A stretch of 64,000 bases of DNA from Phycisphaerae bacterium. GTDB lineage: Bacteria > Planctomycetota > Phycisphaerae > UBA1845 > Fen-1342. Below are positions 9,648 through 18,671 of this stretch, in pieces. The stretch covers positions 1 to 64,000 of the forward strand of contig JAJVHV010000013.1 of the NCBI GenBank assembly GCA_022072445.1. The letters run 5' to 3'. The notes beneath the pieces are model-generated. The model worked only from the letters and a program-made list of their open reading frames with translations. It did no database searches and had not been told where the DNA came from. Every line of letters starts with the position of its first letter. Position 1 is the first letter of the stretch. A program made the position numbers and the translations under genes.

Positions 9648-10439
9648 ATGGCCGAATACGTTGAGAGCAACGCCGGCGGGCAGCACGGCAACGGGCGCGA
9701 AGCAACCGTGCGGCTGGAGAGTGTCACGAAAAGCTTCGGCGGCCGCGACGCGGTGCGTGAACTGTCGCTGACGCTGCACGCCGGCGAGGTGTTCGCGTTT
9801 CTCGGCCCCAACGGCGCGGGCAAGACCACGACGCTGCGCATGACGACCGGCTTGCTGCGGCCCGACTCGGGCGACGTGGAAGTGTGCGGCTTTTCGATGG
9901 CCCGTCAGGCGCGCGAAGCGAAATGCCACATCGCCTACGTCCCGGACGAGCCCTACGTCTACGACAAGCTGACCGGCCGCGAGTTCATTCATTTCGCGCG
10001 CGACATGTACGGCGTGGAGCGGAGCGTGGCCGACGCAAGGCTGGCGCGGCTGGTGGAGCAGTTTGACATGGCGGGGTTTCTCGACCGGCTCTGCGAGCAC
10101 TACAGCCACGGCATGAAGCAGAAAGTCGTGCTCGCCGCGGCCCTGATCCACGCCCCGCAGTTGCTGGTGGTCGACGAGCCGACGGTCGGGCTCGACCCGC
10201 GCACGATCCACGTCACCAAATCGATCTTTCGCGGCGTCGCCGACGCGGGCGGGACGGTGTTCATGAGCACGCACGCGCTCGACGTGGCGGAGACACTCGC
10301 GGACCGGATCGGCATCATCAATGACGGGCGGCTTGTGGCACTAGGGACCATGAGCGAGCTGCACGCGCTGGGCGCCGCGAACCGCCGGTTGGAGAACATC
10401 TTCCTCGAGCTCACCGCCACTCCGCCGCGCGTGAGCTGA
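9648..10439 (+). CDS. ABC transporter ATP-binding protein, drug/export type
   Basis: 263 residues. Walker A G-P-N-G-A-G-K-T-T (about residue 53), Q-loop region, signature Y-S-H-G-M-K-Q (about 151; the S-H-G-M-K-Q form is common in ABC-2 exporters), Walker B L-L-V-V-D-E-P (about 172), the following G-L-D-P and switch histidine S-T-H-A are all present, so the ATPase should be active. It would power a membrane permease, yet no permease follows: the next gene is convergent. Its only operon partner is the exported protein just upstream. A 25-residue leader precedes the conserved core. Confidence 0.92.
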   Translation: MAEYVESNAGGQHGNGREATVRLESVTKSFGGRDAVRELSLTLHAGEVFAFLGPNGAGKTTTLRMTTGLLRPDSGDVEVCGFSMARQAREAKCHIAYVPDEPYVYDKLTGREFIHFARDMYGVERSVADARLARLVEQFDMAGFLDRLCEHYSHGMKQKVVLAAALIHAPQLLVVDEPTVGLDPRTIHVTKSIFRGVADAGGTVFMSTHALDVAETLADRIGIINDGRLVALGTMSELHALGAANRRLENIFLELTATPPRVS

Positions 10440-10451
10440 ACGCCGAACCGG

Positions 10452-10481
10452 GCATGCTCACGCCTGACGGCGAGAGCATGC
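10452..10481. terminator. GCATGCTC palindrome between convergent genes
   Basis: Second copy of the 6699-6728 element: GCATGCTC, 14-base loop, GAGCATGC. It lies 12 bases past the ABC ATPase stop and 26 bases past the M28 peptidase stop, where a two-way terminator is expected. Confidence 0.5.
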
Positions 10482-10507
10482 TGCCCAAGCACTTATGCCA
10501 CCGATGC

Positions 10508-12439
10508 TCAATCGCGGCCGCGGGCGCGCGGGGCGGCGTCGAAGGTGATCTTGACCGTGACGGATTGGCCGTCGCGCGTCAGGACGAGTTCGGTCGTGTC
10601 GCCCGGGTTGAACTTGCCGAGCGCGTCCATGTAGTCGTACATGTTCTTGATGTCGCGGTCGCCGATCTTGGTGATGCGGTCGCCGGCCTTGATGCCGGCC
10701 TTGCCGGCCGGGCCGTTCTCGTCGGCCAGCCCGTCAACCAGCACGCCGACGTCGTCCTCGGCGTAGGAGGGCATGATGCCCATGCGCACCTTGAGGCGCG
10801 AGCGGGCCGAGACCGCCGGGCGCTCGGCCTTGGCGTCGTCGGCTTTGCCGTCGGCCGGGGCGGCGGCGTTGTCCTTGTCGGCCGGTTCCTTCTTTTCGAG
10901 CTTGAGGAACTCGGGGCCTTCGCGGCGCTGGGCGAGGTCGGTGATGATGGTGTGCACGACGCCGAGCAGCTTGGCGGCGCCTTCGCCGTCGATCAGGTCC
11001 CAGTCGTCCTCGGGCTGGTGATACTGCTTGTGCAGCCCGGTGAACGCAAAGATGATCGGGATGTTCTTCTTGTAGAACGAGAAGTGATCGCTCTGGCCGA
11101 AGACGCCCTGCGATCGCTTCGGCTTCTTGTAGGTGATGCCCGCCGGCTCGGCGGCGCTGGCGACGAGCTGCTCGAAGCCGTCAGCGGTGTCGAGGCCATA
11201 GATCTCGAGCTTGTCCTGGGCCATGCGGCCGATCATGTCGAGATTCACCATCGCCTTGACGCGCGCGAGCTCGAAGGTGGGGTGATTGACGAAGTGATCG
11301 CTGCCGAGCAGGCCGCGCTCTTCGCCGCTGAAGAGCATGAAGACGACGTTGCGGTGCAGTTTCGATCCGCCGCCGAAGACGCGGGCCAGCTCGAGTACGC
11401 CGGCGGTTCCGGAGGCGTTGTCGTCGGCGCCGTTGTGAATCTCGGCCTTTCCGCCGCCGCCGCCGAACATCTTGGGCGCGGTGCCGAGGTGGTCATAGTG
11501 CGCCCCGACCACGATGATCTCGTCGGTGGTGCCGTCGCCGGGGAGCAGGCCGATGACGTTGCGGGCCTCGAGCATGTTAACCTTGACGCCGGGGGAGAAT
11601 TTGGCGGAGAGACTCTTGAGATCGGTGGAGAGCGACTTTCGCTCGGTGCGCAGCTTGGCGGCCAGTTCGGCGACGGGGGGTTGACCGGCCTGCTTGAGCA
11701 GGGCGTCGGCCAGGTCGCGCTTGATGTGGGCCATCGGGATCTTCATCGTCTGGCGGAATTCGCCCTCCCAGCCGTAGAGCGCGTCGTCGGATTCTTCCGG
11801 CGGGTTGACGATGAGCAGGGCTTTGGCGCCGTGCTTGGCGGCGACCTGGGCCTTGGTGGTGAACAGGGCGTGCTCGGAGCGCTCCTTGCCGCCGAACTTG
11901 GCTTCGTCGTCGTCGGCGCGGGGTTCGTGCCGCAGGACGATGAGCACTTTGTCCTTGGCGTCGAAGTCCTGGTAGTCGTTAAATTCAAAGTCCGGCGCCT
12001 CGATGCCGTAGCCAGCGAAGGCGAGCGGGCCGTCGAACTCGCCCTGTTTTTCGTCGTCGTAGCCGAAGGGCATCGGCGCCCAGTTTTCGCCGAGCGCGAC
12101 TTTGCCGTCGAAGCCGTTAAGCGTCAGGGCGGCTTCCTGGCGGTCGATGCGTTTGCCGGAGCGGACTTCAAAGCTCTGGTAATACGTGCCGTTGTCACCG
12201 GCCGGTTGCAGGCCGGCCGCCTTGAACTTTTCGACGGCGTATTCGCCGGCGTGGGCGATGCCCTCGGAGCCGGTTCCGCGGCCGCCGAGCTCGTCGCTGG
12301 CGAGGTATTTGACGTGCGCGACGTATGCCTCGGCGTTGAAGCTTCCTTTCTTGGCGGCCAGTTGCAGGGCGGACGCGGCGGCGACTGCAATGAGTACGAA
12401 CGCCGCGCTGGTGGCGGCCCGATGCCAGAATCTTCTCAT
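10508..12439 (-). CDS. Exported M28-family zinc aminopeptidase with PDZ domain
   Basis: 643 residues from the ATG at 12439, which opens on a signal (MRRFWHRAATSAAFVLIAVA); an upstream start would add 44 poorly fitting residues. A PA-type insert covers about residues 105-245. The M28 zinc peptidase core follows: G-A-H-Y-D-H-L-G (His314), G-A-D-D-N-A-S-G (Asp340), S-G-E-E-R-G (Glu373/374), N-L-D-M-I-G (Asp401) and Y-H-Q-P-E-D-D-W (His474), giving all expected metal ligands and the catalytic glutamate. A PDZ domain (about 550-640) ends the protein. Such enzymes trim N-terminal residues from peptides outside the cytoplasm. It is convergent with the ABC ATPase and transcribed alone. Confidence 0.93.
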   Translation of the reverse strand: MRRFWHRAATSAAFVLIAVAAASALQLAAKKGSFNAEAYVAHVKYLASDELGGRGTGSEGIAHAGEYAVEKFKAAGLQPAGDNGTYYQSFEVRSGKRIDRQEAALTLNGFDGKVALGENWAPMPFGYDDEKQGEFDGPLAFAGYGIEAPDFEFNDYQDFDAKDKVLIVLRHEPRADDDEAKFGGKERSEHALFTTKAQVAAKHGAKALLIVNPPEESDDALYGWEGEFRQTMKIPMAHIKRDLADALLKQAGQPPVAELAAKLRTERKSLSTDLKSLSAKFSPGVKVNMLEARNVIGLLPGDGTTDEIIVVGAHYDHLGTAPKMFGGGGGKAEIHNGADDNASGTAGVLELARVFGGGSKLHRNVVFMLFSGEERGLLGSDHFVNHPTFELARVKAMVNLDMIGRMAQDKLEIYGLDTADGFEQLVASAAEPAGITYKKPKRSQGVFGQSDHFSFYKKNIPIIFAFTGLHKQYHQPEDDWDLIDGEGAAKLLGVVHTIITDLAQRREGPEFLKLEKKEPADKDNAAAPADGKADDAKAERPAVSARSRLKVRMGIMPSYAEDDVGVLVDGLADENGPAGKAGIKAGDRITKIGDRDIKNMYDYMDALGKFNPGDTTELVLTRDGQSVTVKITFDAAPRARGRD

Positions 12440-12604
12440 GTCTGCGTTCCCGAAGGATGGTCGGCTTGAAGTATCGCCAGCGGGAAGCATACCGCGCGAC
12501 GGGCTGGGATTGAAGGGAGGCTGCTGGGTGCTCGCCACGGTCCCCGGCGGGCAAGGGGCCCGCGCACCCACCGCGAGCTTGGGACAGCCACTATCATCGG
12601 GAGC

Positions 12605-13165
12605 ATGAATCGATCGGCGACCGATGGGGAACCCGTGCTTCGCCGCGCTGACGTGCGCGACGCGGCGACGCTGGCGGCGTTTGCGCGGCGCGTGTTCGAT
12701 GAGACGTTTGCGGCGCAGAATAACCCGGCGGACATGGAAGCGTACATGGCGGCGGCGTTTTCGGTGGAGCAGACGCGAGCCGAGCTGGCTTGTGAGCAGA
12801 GCATTTTCTTCGTGGCGGAGGCGGGCGGCGCGCTATGCGGATACGCCAAGCTACACCGCGGCGAGCGGCCGGATTGCGTCGCGGAAGCGTCGGCCGTCGA
12901 GCTGGCGCGGCTGTACGTGGATGCACCGTGGCACGGCCGGGGCGTCGCCGACGCGCTGATGCGCGTGCTGCTGCGGCAGGCGGCGGCGTGGGGGGGGCGG
13001 GCCCTTTGGCTGGGCGTGTGGGAGCACAATCATCGCGCGCGGCGCTTCTACCGGCGCTGGGGGTTTGAGCACGCCGGCGCGCATCCGTTTATTCTCGGAT
13101 CGGACCACCAGACCGACCTGGTACTGGTGCGAAGCATCGCGCGAGGTGCGGCGGGAAATTCGTGA
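12605..13165 (+). CDS. GNAT-family N-acetyltransferase
   Basis: 186 residues. The acetyl-CoA-binding segment A-R-L-Y-V-D-A-P-W-H-G-R-G-V-A (about residues 99-113) fits motif A of GNAT enzymes, with the W-x-x-N-x-x-A-x-x-F-Y-x-x-x-G-F motif B following. The N-terminal residues D-E-T-F resemble the polyamine/PaiA-like group, so a small amine substrate is possible but unproven. It reads divergently from the M28 peptidase and is followed 84 bases later by the YmdB-like gene. Confidence 0.88.
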   Translation: MNRSATDGEPVLRRADVRDAATLAAFARRVFDETFAAQNNPADMEAYMAAAFSVEQTRAELACEQSIFFVAEAGGALCGYAKLHRGERPDCVAEASAVELARLYVDAPWHGRGVADALMRVLLRQAAAWGGRALWLGVWEHNHRARRFYRRWGFEHAGAHPFILGSDHQTDLVLVRSIARGAAGNS

Positions 13166-13249
13166 TTTGGCGGATCGTCGCGGCGAGCGTATATTCGATC
13201 CGTCGGCGTCGGACGCGGCAGGACCGCGGTCCGACGCACGGAACCGCCC

Positions 13250-14068
13250 ATGCGTATTTTGATCATCGGGGACATCGTCGGGCGTCCGGGGAAGCACTGC
13301 TGCTCGCAGGTCATTCCGCGGCTGGTCCGCGAGCGCGAGATCGACTTCGTCATCGCGAACGCGGAGAACGCGTCGGCCGGGAGCGGGCTTACGCCGCAGA
13401 TGTTCGCCAAGCTGCTGCACTACGGGATCGACGTGTGCACGATGGGGGACCACATTTACAAGCGGCGTGAGATTCTGCCGGTGCTGGAGTCGTCGGACCG
13501 GATCGTGCGGCCGGCGAATTTTCCGCCGGAGGCGATCGGCCGCGAGGTGACGATCCGCGAGTCGCGGCGCGGGGTGCGGGTGGCGGTTGTGTCGCTGATC
13601 GGGCGGGTCTTCATGAACGTGCGGGCCGATTGCCCGTTTCACGCGGTCGACCGCATCCTGGCGGCGCTGCCGCATGACGTGCGGGTGGTGGTGGTGGATG
13701 TTCACGCCGAGGCGACGAGCGAGAAGGTCGCGCTGGGGTGGCATTTGGATGGCCGCGTCAGCGTCGTGGTCGGAACACACACGCACGTGCAGACCGCCGA
13801 CGAGCACATCCTGCCGCGCGGGACGGCGTATCTGACTGACCTGGGCATGACAGGGCCGTACGACTCGGTGCTGGGGCGCTCGCGCGAGCACGTGGTACGC
13901 TCGCTGATCACGGGGATGCCGTATCCGTACGACGTGGCAGAGCAGGACACGCGGCTGTGCGGCGCGCTGGTGGAGCTGGATTCGACCACCGGCCGGGCGA
14001 TCAGCATCGAGCGCGTCTGCATTCGCGACGATTCGGGGGGCGTCGGGGCGGGAGATGATGGTGACTAG
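13250..14068 (+). CDS. ymdB: YmdB-like metallophosphoesterase (TIGR00282 family)
   Basis: 272 residues, the usual family length. Dimetal-site blocks in order: I-I-G-D-I-V-G-R-P-G (Asp8), N-A-E-N (Asn41), C-T-M-G-D-H (about 68), D-V-H-A-E-A-T-S-E-K and G-T-H-T-H-V-Q-T-A-D. Members hydrolyse cyclic nucleotide phosphodiesters such as 2',3'-cAMP, and in Bacillus influence motility and biofilm choices. Oddity: the usual G-N-H reads G-D-H here, an Asp in place of a metal-ligand Asn, which could still bind metal. The gene often lies beside rny, which is absent here. Confidence 0.9.
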   Translation: MRILIIGDIVGRPGKHCCSQVIPRLVREREIDFVIANAENASAGSGLTPQMFAKLLHYGIDVCTMGDHIYKRREILPVLESSDRIVRPANFPPEAIGREVTIRESRRGVRVAVVSLIGRVFMNVRADCPFHAVDRILAALPHDVRVVVVDVHAEATSEKVALGWHLDGRVSVVVGTHTHVQTADEHILPRGTAYLTDLGMTGPYDSVLGRSREHVVRSLITGMPYPYDVAEQDTRLCGALVELDSTTGRAISIERVCIRDDSGGVGAGDDGD

Positions 14069-14330
14069 GGGCGAATGCAGAATGAAGAATGCAGCATGCA
14101 GAGGGGGCGCGGGGGCGGCTTTGCCGCAAGTCATCCGAGCACGACGCGCCGGCGAGTGACAGGGAGTGCAGCCCGGGGGCGGCTGCTCTCCATGCCCATC
14201 CGGCGAAGCGCAGCCGGGGCGCTCGTGCTCCCTCAATTGAGAAATGGGCCGGGCGCGGATAAAACTCGTGCAGCCGAAGGCGGCGACGTGTCCCGCCCGC
14301 CTGGGATCAGCGTGCGCGCCGCGTGCTGCC
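14069..14330. other. Intergenic stretch with repeat fragment
   Basis: No gene supported. About 14162-14190 contains a piece GCCCGGGGGCGGCTGCTCTC that recurs with small changes at 59741-59760 and 60067-60086, inside the tandem repeat there. The start includes a short run of ATGCAG-like repeats (GAATGAAGAATGCAGCATGC). Confidence 0.45.
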
Positions 14331-14390
14331 CGGATCGTCAGGAAACCCGGAATCAACGTCCGGATTGTCAGGAAGACCGGAATCAACGTC
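14331..14390 (+). repeat. Two 30-base tandem repeats abutting the start codon
   Basis: Unit 1 (14331-14360) and unit 2 (14361-14390) match at 27 of 30 positions and both end in AATCAACGTC; the ATG of the dehydrogenase gene follows at once. Because 30 is a multiple of three the frame remains open through both copies. Confidence 0.8.
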
Positions 14391-15590
14391 ATGAATGTGC
14401 TGGTCGCCGACAGTCTGCCCGAAAGCTGCCTCGAGCAGATCAGGATGCTGGGATGCCGGATCACGTACAAGCCCGATCTGAAGGCCGACGACCTGCCGGG
14501 TCGAATCGCGGACCAGGGAATCCTGGTCGTCCGCTCGACGCAGGTTCTGCCGGCGACGATCGAGAAGTCGAACGCGCTACAGATGATCATTCGGGCCGGC
14601 GCGGGCGTGAACACGATCGCCGTCGACGCCGCCTCGGCCCACGGCATCTTCGTCACCAACTGCCCGGGGAAGAATGCCACCGCCGTCGCCGAGCTGGCGC
14701 TTGGGCTGATCCTGGCGCTGGATCGGCGGATCGTGGAGGGGACGGTTGACCTGCGCGCCGGCCGCTGGAACAAGAAGGAGTATTCCCAGGCGCGCGGACT
14801 GGCGGGGCGGACGCTGGGAATTCTGGGATTCGGTCAGATCGGGCGGCTTTTGGCGCTACGGGCGCAGGCGTGCGAGATGCGGGTCTGCGCCTGGTCGCGT
14901 TCGCTGACGCCCGAGCGGGCCTCCGACGCGGGCGTCGAGTTCTGCAACTGGCCGCGCGAGGTCGCGCGGCGGAGCGACATCGTCTCGATTCACTGCGCGG
15001 CGACGCCCGAGACGCACCATCTGGTGGATGCCGAGTTTCTCGAAAACATGCCGGCCGGAGCGTATCTGATCAACACGGCGCGGGGCGGGATCATCGACGA
15101 GCAGGCGCTGGCCAGCGCGGTGCGGCAGCGGGGCATCCGCGTGGGACTGGACGTCTTCGAAGACGAGCCGGAGGGCGGGACGGCGAGCTTCAAGAGCCCG
15201 CTGCTCGATCTGCCGGGTGTGATCGGGACGCACCACATCGGCGCCTCGACCGACCAGGCTCAGGACGCAATTGCGGCGGAAGTGGCACGCATCGTGCGGC
15301 GGTTCCTGCTGAGCGGCGAGGTGCTGAACTGCGTGAACATCGCCGAGCAGACCCCGGCGACGTGGCAGTTGATCGTGCGGCACTATGACCGCGTGGGCGT
15401 GCTGGCGGCGATCCTGGAGGTGATCCGCGGCGATCAGATCAACGCGGAAGAGATCACGAACCGTGTTTTCGCGGGAGCGCGGGCGGCGTGCTGCTCGATC
15501 ATGCTGAGCGACCGCCCGAGCGAGGCGGCCATGGAGCGGATACGCGGCAGCGCCGACGTCATCCAGGCGGAGATTCGGGCCGTGGTCTGA
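14391..15590 (+). CDS. D-3-phosphoglycerate dehydrogenase-like enzyme
   Basis: 399 residues from the ATG at 14391 (M-N-V-L-V-A-D-S); the frame is open 49 codons upstream, through repeat and low-quality sequence. NAD-binding G-F-G-Q-I-G (about 145), the catalytic Arg in N-T-A-R-G-G (about 229), Glu in the E-D-E-P-E-G block and His in G-T-H-H-I-G-A-S (about 282) are all present, so it should be active as a 2-hydroxyacid dehydrogenase. The C-terminal 75 residues look like an ACT-type regulatory domain. In serine synthesis this enzyme oxidises 3-phosphoglycerate, but the family also holds other hydroxyacid dehydrogenases and no ser genes are adjacent. The nearest GGA-rich site is far (about 16 bases), so the start is less secure than the family. 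Confidence 0.88.
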   Translation: MNVLVADSLPESCLEQIRMLGCRITYKPDLKADDLPGRIADQGILVVRSTQVLPATIEKSNALQMIIRAGAGVNTIAVDAASAHGIFVTNCPGKNATAVAELALGLILALDRRIVEGTVDLRAGRWNKKEYSQARGLAGRTLGILGFGQIGRLLALRAQACEMRVCAWSRSLTPERASDAGVEFCNWPREVARRSDIVSIHCAATPETHHLVDAEFLENMPAGAYLINTARGGIIDEQALASAVRQRGIRVGLDVFEDEPEGGTASFKSPLLDLPGVIGTHHIGASTDQAQDAIAAEVARIVRRFLLSGEVLNCVNIAEQTPATWQLIVRHYDRVGVLAAILEVIRGDQINAEEITNRVFAGARAACCSIMLSDRPSEAAMERIRGSADVIQAEIRAVV

Positions 15591-15700
15591 ACCCGGACCG
15601 AGGCGGCGAGCATTTTTTCCGACCGCGGGTTACCTTGCCGCATCGGGCGGGTATGAGTGTGTGCAGACGGGCATCAATGGTGGCGGAGGCGTATCGGCTC

Positions 15701-16708
15701 ATGCGACAGTGGTCGAGGTTGACCGTCGGTTTGTCATTGCTATCGCTGCCGGCGGTCTCGTTGGCGCAGGAACCGGCACCCACTCGCGCCGAAATCCGAC
15801 TCGAAAAGTCGATTTACCTGGTCGGCGATCCGATCTGGGCCGAGTTCCTGATCCGCAACTGTGGGGATACACCGGCGCAGCTGGGTCCCGTGCGGGCCGT
15901 TGCGGAGGGCACATCGCTTCCGCTCGACTTGGTGCTCGGAGCTCCCGGCGCGGGGGCGCTGAGCGTCCGATTCCGCGATGAGAAGGCGGTCGCCGTGCAC
16001 GTTCCGACGGAGGAAACGTCGGCTCCGGCGACGACGGACCTGACGCTGGCGGCGCGTGGCGCGCTGGGTCTGTCGGTCGATCTGCACACGATCCACCCGC
16101 AGAGCCGCTACGTCGGCACGTACGCCTTGGAGTGGAAGCCGCTGGGCGGCAAATGCGGGACGGCGACGGCGACGTTCCGCGTCGAGGCGCGGCAGGACGT
16201 GATTTTCATCACAGACTTCGGGCGCATCACGTGCAAGATGGCGTATGAGAGCGCGCCGCACAACGTCCGCAATTTCCTCGATCTCACGCGCGAGGGGTTC
16301 TACAACGGCAAGACGTTCCACCGCGTCGTGCCGGGCTTCGCCGTCCAGGGCGGCTGTCCGAAGGGCGACGGCTCGGGGCTGCGGCCGGATGGAAAAACGA
16401 TCGTCGCTGAGCTGACGCCGCACGCGTTCGACATCGGTACGCTGGCGATGGCGCACAAGCGTGGCGACCGCGACTCGGCGAGCTGCCAGTTCTTCATCAC
16501 GCTGGCGCGCGTTCCGGAGCTGGACGGGGAGTTCACGGTGATCGGCCAGGCGAGCGACGAGGAGTCGTTGCGGACGCTGCGGCAGATCGCGACGCAGGCG
16601 ACCGACAAGAACGGGCGTCCGGCGCGGCCGATCGTGCTGCGTTCGGTGAACCTGGTGGAGTCGGAGGAGTCGGTCGCGACCCGGTCGCGATCGGTCGGAC
16701 AGCCCTGA
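15701..16708 (+). CDS. Exported cyclophilin-type peptidyl-prolyl isomerase
   Basis: 335 residues from the ATG at 15701, with GGAGG 11 bases upstream and a good signal (MRQWSRLTVGLSLLSLPAVS); ATGs at 15653 and 15677 are less apt. Residues 20-160 form an Ig-like or beta-sandwich domain. The cyclophilin core follows: F-H-R-V-V-P-G-F-A-V-Q-G-G, then A-M-A-H, S-A-S-C-Q-F-F-I-T and E-F-T-V-I-G. The catalytic Arg (F-H-R) and Q-F-F are intact. It would help fold exported proteins. It is followed 159 bases later by pilB. Confidence 0.9.
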   Translation: MRQWSRLTVGLSLLSLPAVSLAQEPAPTRAEIRLEKSIYLVGDPIWAEFLIRNCGDTPAQLGPVRAVAEGTSLPLDLVLGAPGAGALSVRFRDEKAVAVHVPTEETSAPATTDLTLAARGALGLSVDLHTIHPQSRYVGTYALEWKPLGGKCGTATATFRVEARQDVIFITDFGRITCKMAYESAPHNVRNFLDLTREGFYNGKTFHRVVPGFAVQGGCPKGDGSGLRPDGKTIVAELTPHAFDIGTLAMAHKRGDRDSASCQFFITLARVPELDGEFTVIGQASDEESLRTLRQIATQATDKNGRPARPIVLRSVNLVESEESVATRSRSVGQP

Positions 16709-16867
16709 GGCGGACGAACCGGATCGCGCCGCTTGTCTTTGCCGATTCGCACGTGATAACATCCTTGTGATTACTCGCGCTGCAACACGCTCCCGGACGG
16801 CGGCAGGCGACCGCTCCCCGTTGCGCGGCGGCGCGCAGCAGCCGAGAAATCCCACGGAAGGACGCTG

Positions 16868-18586
16868 ATGGCCCGACGCCGCAAGAAGCTCGGTGAAATC
16901 CTCGTCAGTTGGAACATCGTCACGCCCAACGCGCTGGCGGACGCGCTGGCGTTCGCCGCGCAGAACGGCAAGAGAATCGGGGAGGCGCTGATCGAGCTGG
17001 AGCTGGCCAGCGAAGAGGACGTGACCAAGGCGCTGGCGTTCCAGTTCGACCTGGAATACGTGGACCTGGACAAGAACGTCGTCGTGCCGGCGGCGTTGCA
17101 GCTCGTGCCCGAGAAGATCATCCGCGACCACCGCATTCTGCCGATGCAGAAGGAGGAAGGCCGGCTCAAGGTGATCATCTCCGACCCGCTCGACTTGCAG
17201 ACGCTCGACCTGCTGCGTTTCCGGCTGAACCTCGAAATCGACGTCGCGCTGGCCCCCAAGACCAAGATCCAGCGCTTCATCGACACGTTTCTGCAACCGG
17301 TCGGGACCAGCGTCGACGAGGCCATCGAGGCGATCGACCGCGACTCCGATCTGCACGCCAAGGAGGTCGAAGCCCGCAAGAAACTCGAAGAGGCTGACGA
17401 CGACGCCCCGATCATCAAGCTGATCAACCTGATGATCGCCGAAGCCGTGCGGCAGCGTGCCAGCGACATCCACGTCGAGCCGATGGCCGACCGGGTACGG
17501 GTGCGCTATCGCATCGACGGCGTGTGCATCATCCGCGACGACGTACCCAAGGGCATGCAGGGGCCGGTGCTGGCGCGCTTGAAGCTGATGGCGGGCATCG
17601 ACATCGCCGAGAAGCGGCTGCCGCAGGACGGCCGCATCAAGATGGTGGTCGGCAAGGACACGATCGACTTCCGCGTCAGCGCGCTGCCCGCGTATCACGG
17701 CGAAAGCGTCGTGCTGCGTATTCTGCGGCCCGACTCAGTCAAGATCGGCATCGTCGGCCTGGGTTTCGAGCAGGATGACAATGAACGGTTTCAAAGGGTC
17801 ATCCGCCGGCCGAACGGCATTTTCCTGGTGACCGGTCCGACCGGCTCGGGCAAGACCACGACGCTCTACGCGGCGTTGTCGGAGCTGAACCGGCCGGACC
17901 GCAAGATCATCACGGCCGAAGACCCGGTGGAGTACATGTTCCCGGGGATCAACCAGTGCCAGGTGCGCGAGGACATCGGGCTGTCGTTTCAGCGCATTCT
18001 GCGCTCGATGCTGCGGCAGGCGCCGAACATCATCCTGGTGGGCGAGATTCGCGACCGCGAGGTGGGTGAAGTGGCCGTGCAGGCGGCGCTGACCGGGCAC
18101 CTGGTCTTCAGCACGCTGCACACCAACGACGCCCCCAGCGCCATCACGCGCCTGATCGACATGGGGATCAAGCCGTTTCTGGTGGCCTCCGCGGTGCAGG
18201 CGATCATGGCGCAGCGGCTGGTGCGCGTGATCTGCAACGAGTGCAAGGAGATCGATCCGTCGCCCAACCGCTTCACGCTGAAGCTGCTGGGCATCACGGA
18301 CAAGGACCTCGAGGGCCGACACGTCTATCGCGGCCGCGGCTGCAACCGTTGCAGCAACATCGGCTATCGCGGCCGGCAGGGCATCTTCGAGATGATGATC
18401 ATGAACAACGAGGTGCGCGAGCTGGCGTTCAACCGCGCCCCGACCAACCAGCTCCGCCGCGCCGCCCGCGCCAGCGGGATGCGCAACCTGCTCGAGGACG
18501 GCAAGCTGAAGATCCTGCGCGGCATCACCACGCCGGACGAAGTCGTTCGCATTGCGCAGATGGAAGGCGTCGTCGCCGAAGAATGA
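16868..18586 (+). CDS. pilB: Type IV pilus/type II secretion assembly ATPase PilB/GspE
   Basis: 572 residues. An N-terminal MshEN-type domain (L-G-E-I-L-V ... A-L-A-F-Q-F), then the ATPase with Walker A G-P-T-G-S-G-K-T-T (about 322), Asp box, Walker B I-L-V-G-E-I-R-D, His box and the tetracysteine zinc site C-N-E-C ... C-N-R-C (about 455 and 491), diagnostic of extension motors. GGAAGGA precedes the ATG by 5 bases. It powers pilus extension or pseudopilus secretion at the inner membrane. PilT lies 2 kb downstream; pilC, pilM and pilQ are not in the window. Whether the true system is T4P or T2SS cannot be settled here; PilT nearby favours T4P. Confidence 0.93.
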   Translation: MARRRKKLGEILVSWNIVTPNALADALAFAAQNGKRIGEALIELELASEEDVTKALAFQFDLEYVDLDKNVVVPAALQLVPEKIIRDHRILPMQKEEGRLKVIISDPLDLQTLDLLRFRLNLEIDVALAPKTKIQRFIDTFLQPVGTSVDEAIEAIDRDSDLHAKEVEARKKLEEADDDAPIIKLINLMIAEAVRQRASDIHVEPMADRVRVRYRIDGVCIIRDDVPKGMQGPVLARLKLMAGIDIAEKRLPQDGRIKMVVGKDTIDFRVSALPAYHGESVVLRILRPDSVKIGIVGLGFEQDDNERFQRVIRRPNGIFLVTGPTGSGKTTTLYAALSELNRPDRKIITAEDPVEYMFPGINQCQVREDIGLSFQRILRSMLRQAPNIILVGEIRDREVGEVAVQAALTGHLVFSTLHTNDAPSAITRLIDMGIKPFLVASAVQAIMAQRLVRVICNECKEIDPSPNRFTLKLLGITDKDLEGRHVYRGRGCNRCSNIGYRGRQGIFEMMIMNNEVRELAFNRAPTNQLRRAARASGMRNLLEDGKLKILRGITTPDEVVRIAQMEGVVAEE

Positions 18587-18671
18587 GACAACGCGCCTCC
18601 GCGCCCCCGCTTGGTGTCCATCGCCCCGCGCGTTGGCCGCGCCCGGCTTGCGGCCAACGAGTCGCCTGGCG

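Noticed and set aside
10454-12469. 671-residue plus-strand frame
   Set aside because: Antisense shadow of the M28 peptidase, which has all its catalytic motifs and a signal; the shadow has none.
12851-14773. 640-residue minus-strand frame
   Set aside because: Shadow of GNAT, YmdB-like and dehydrogenase genes; it crosses three well-supported genes.
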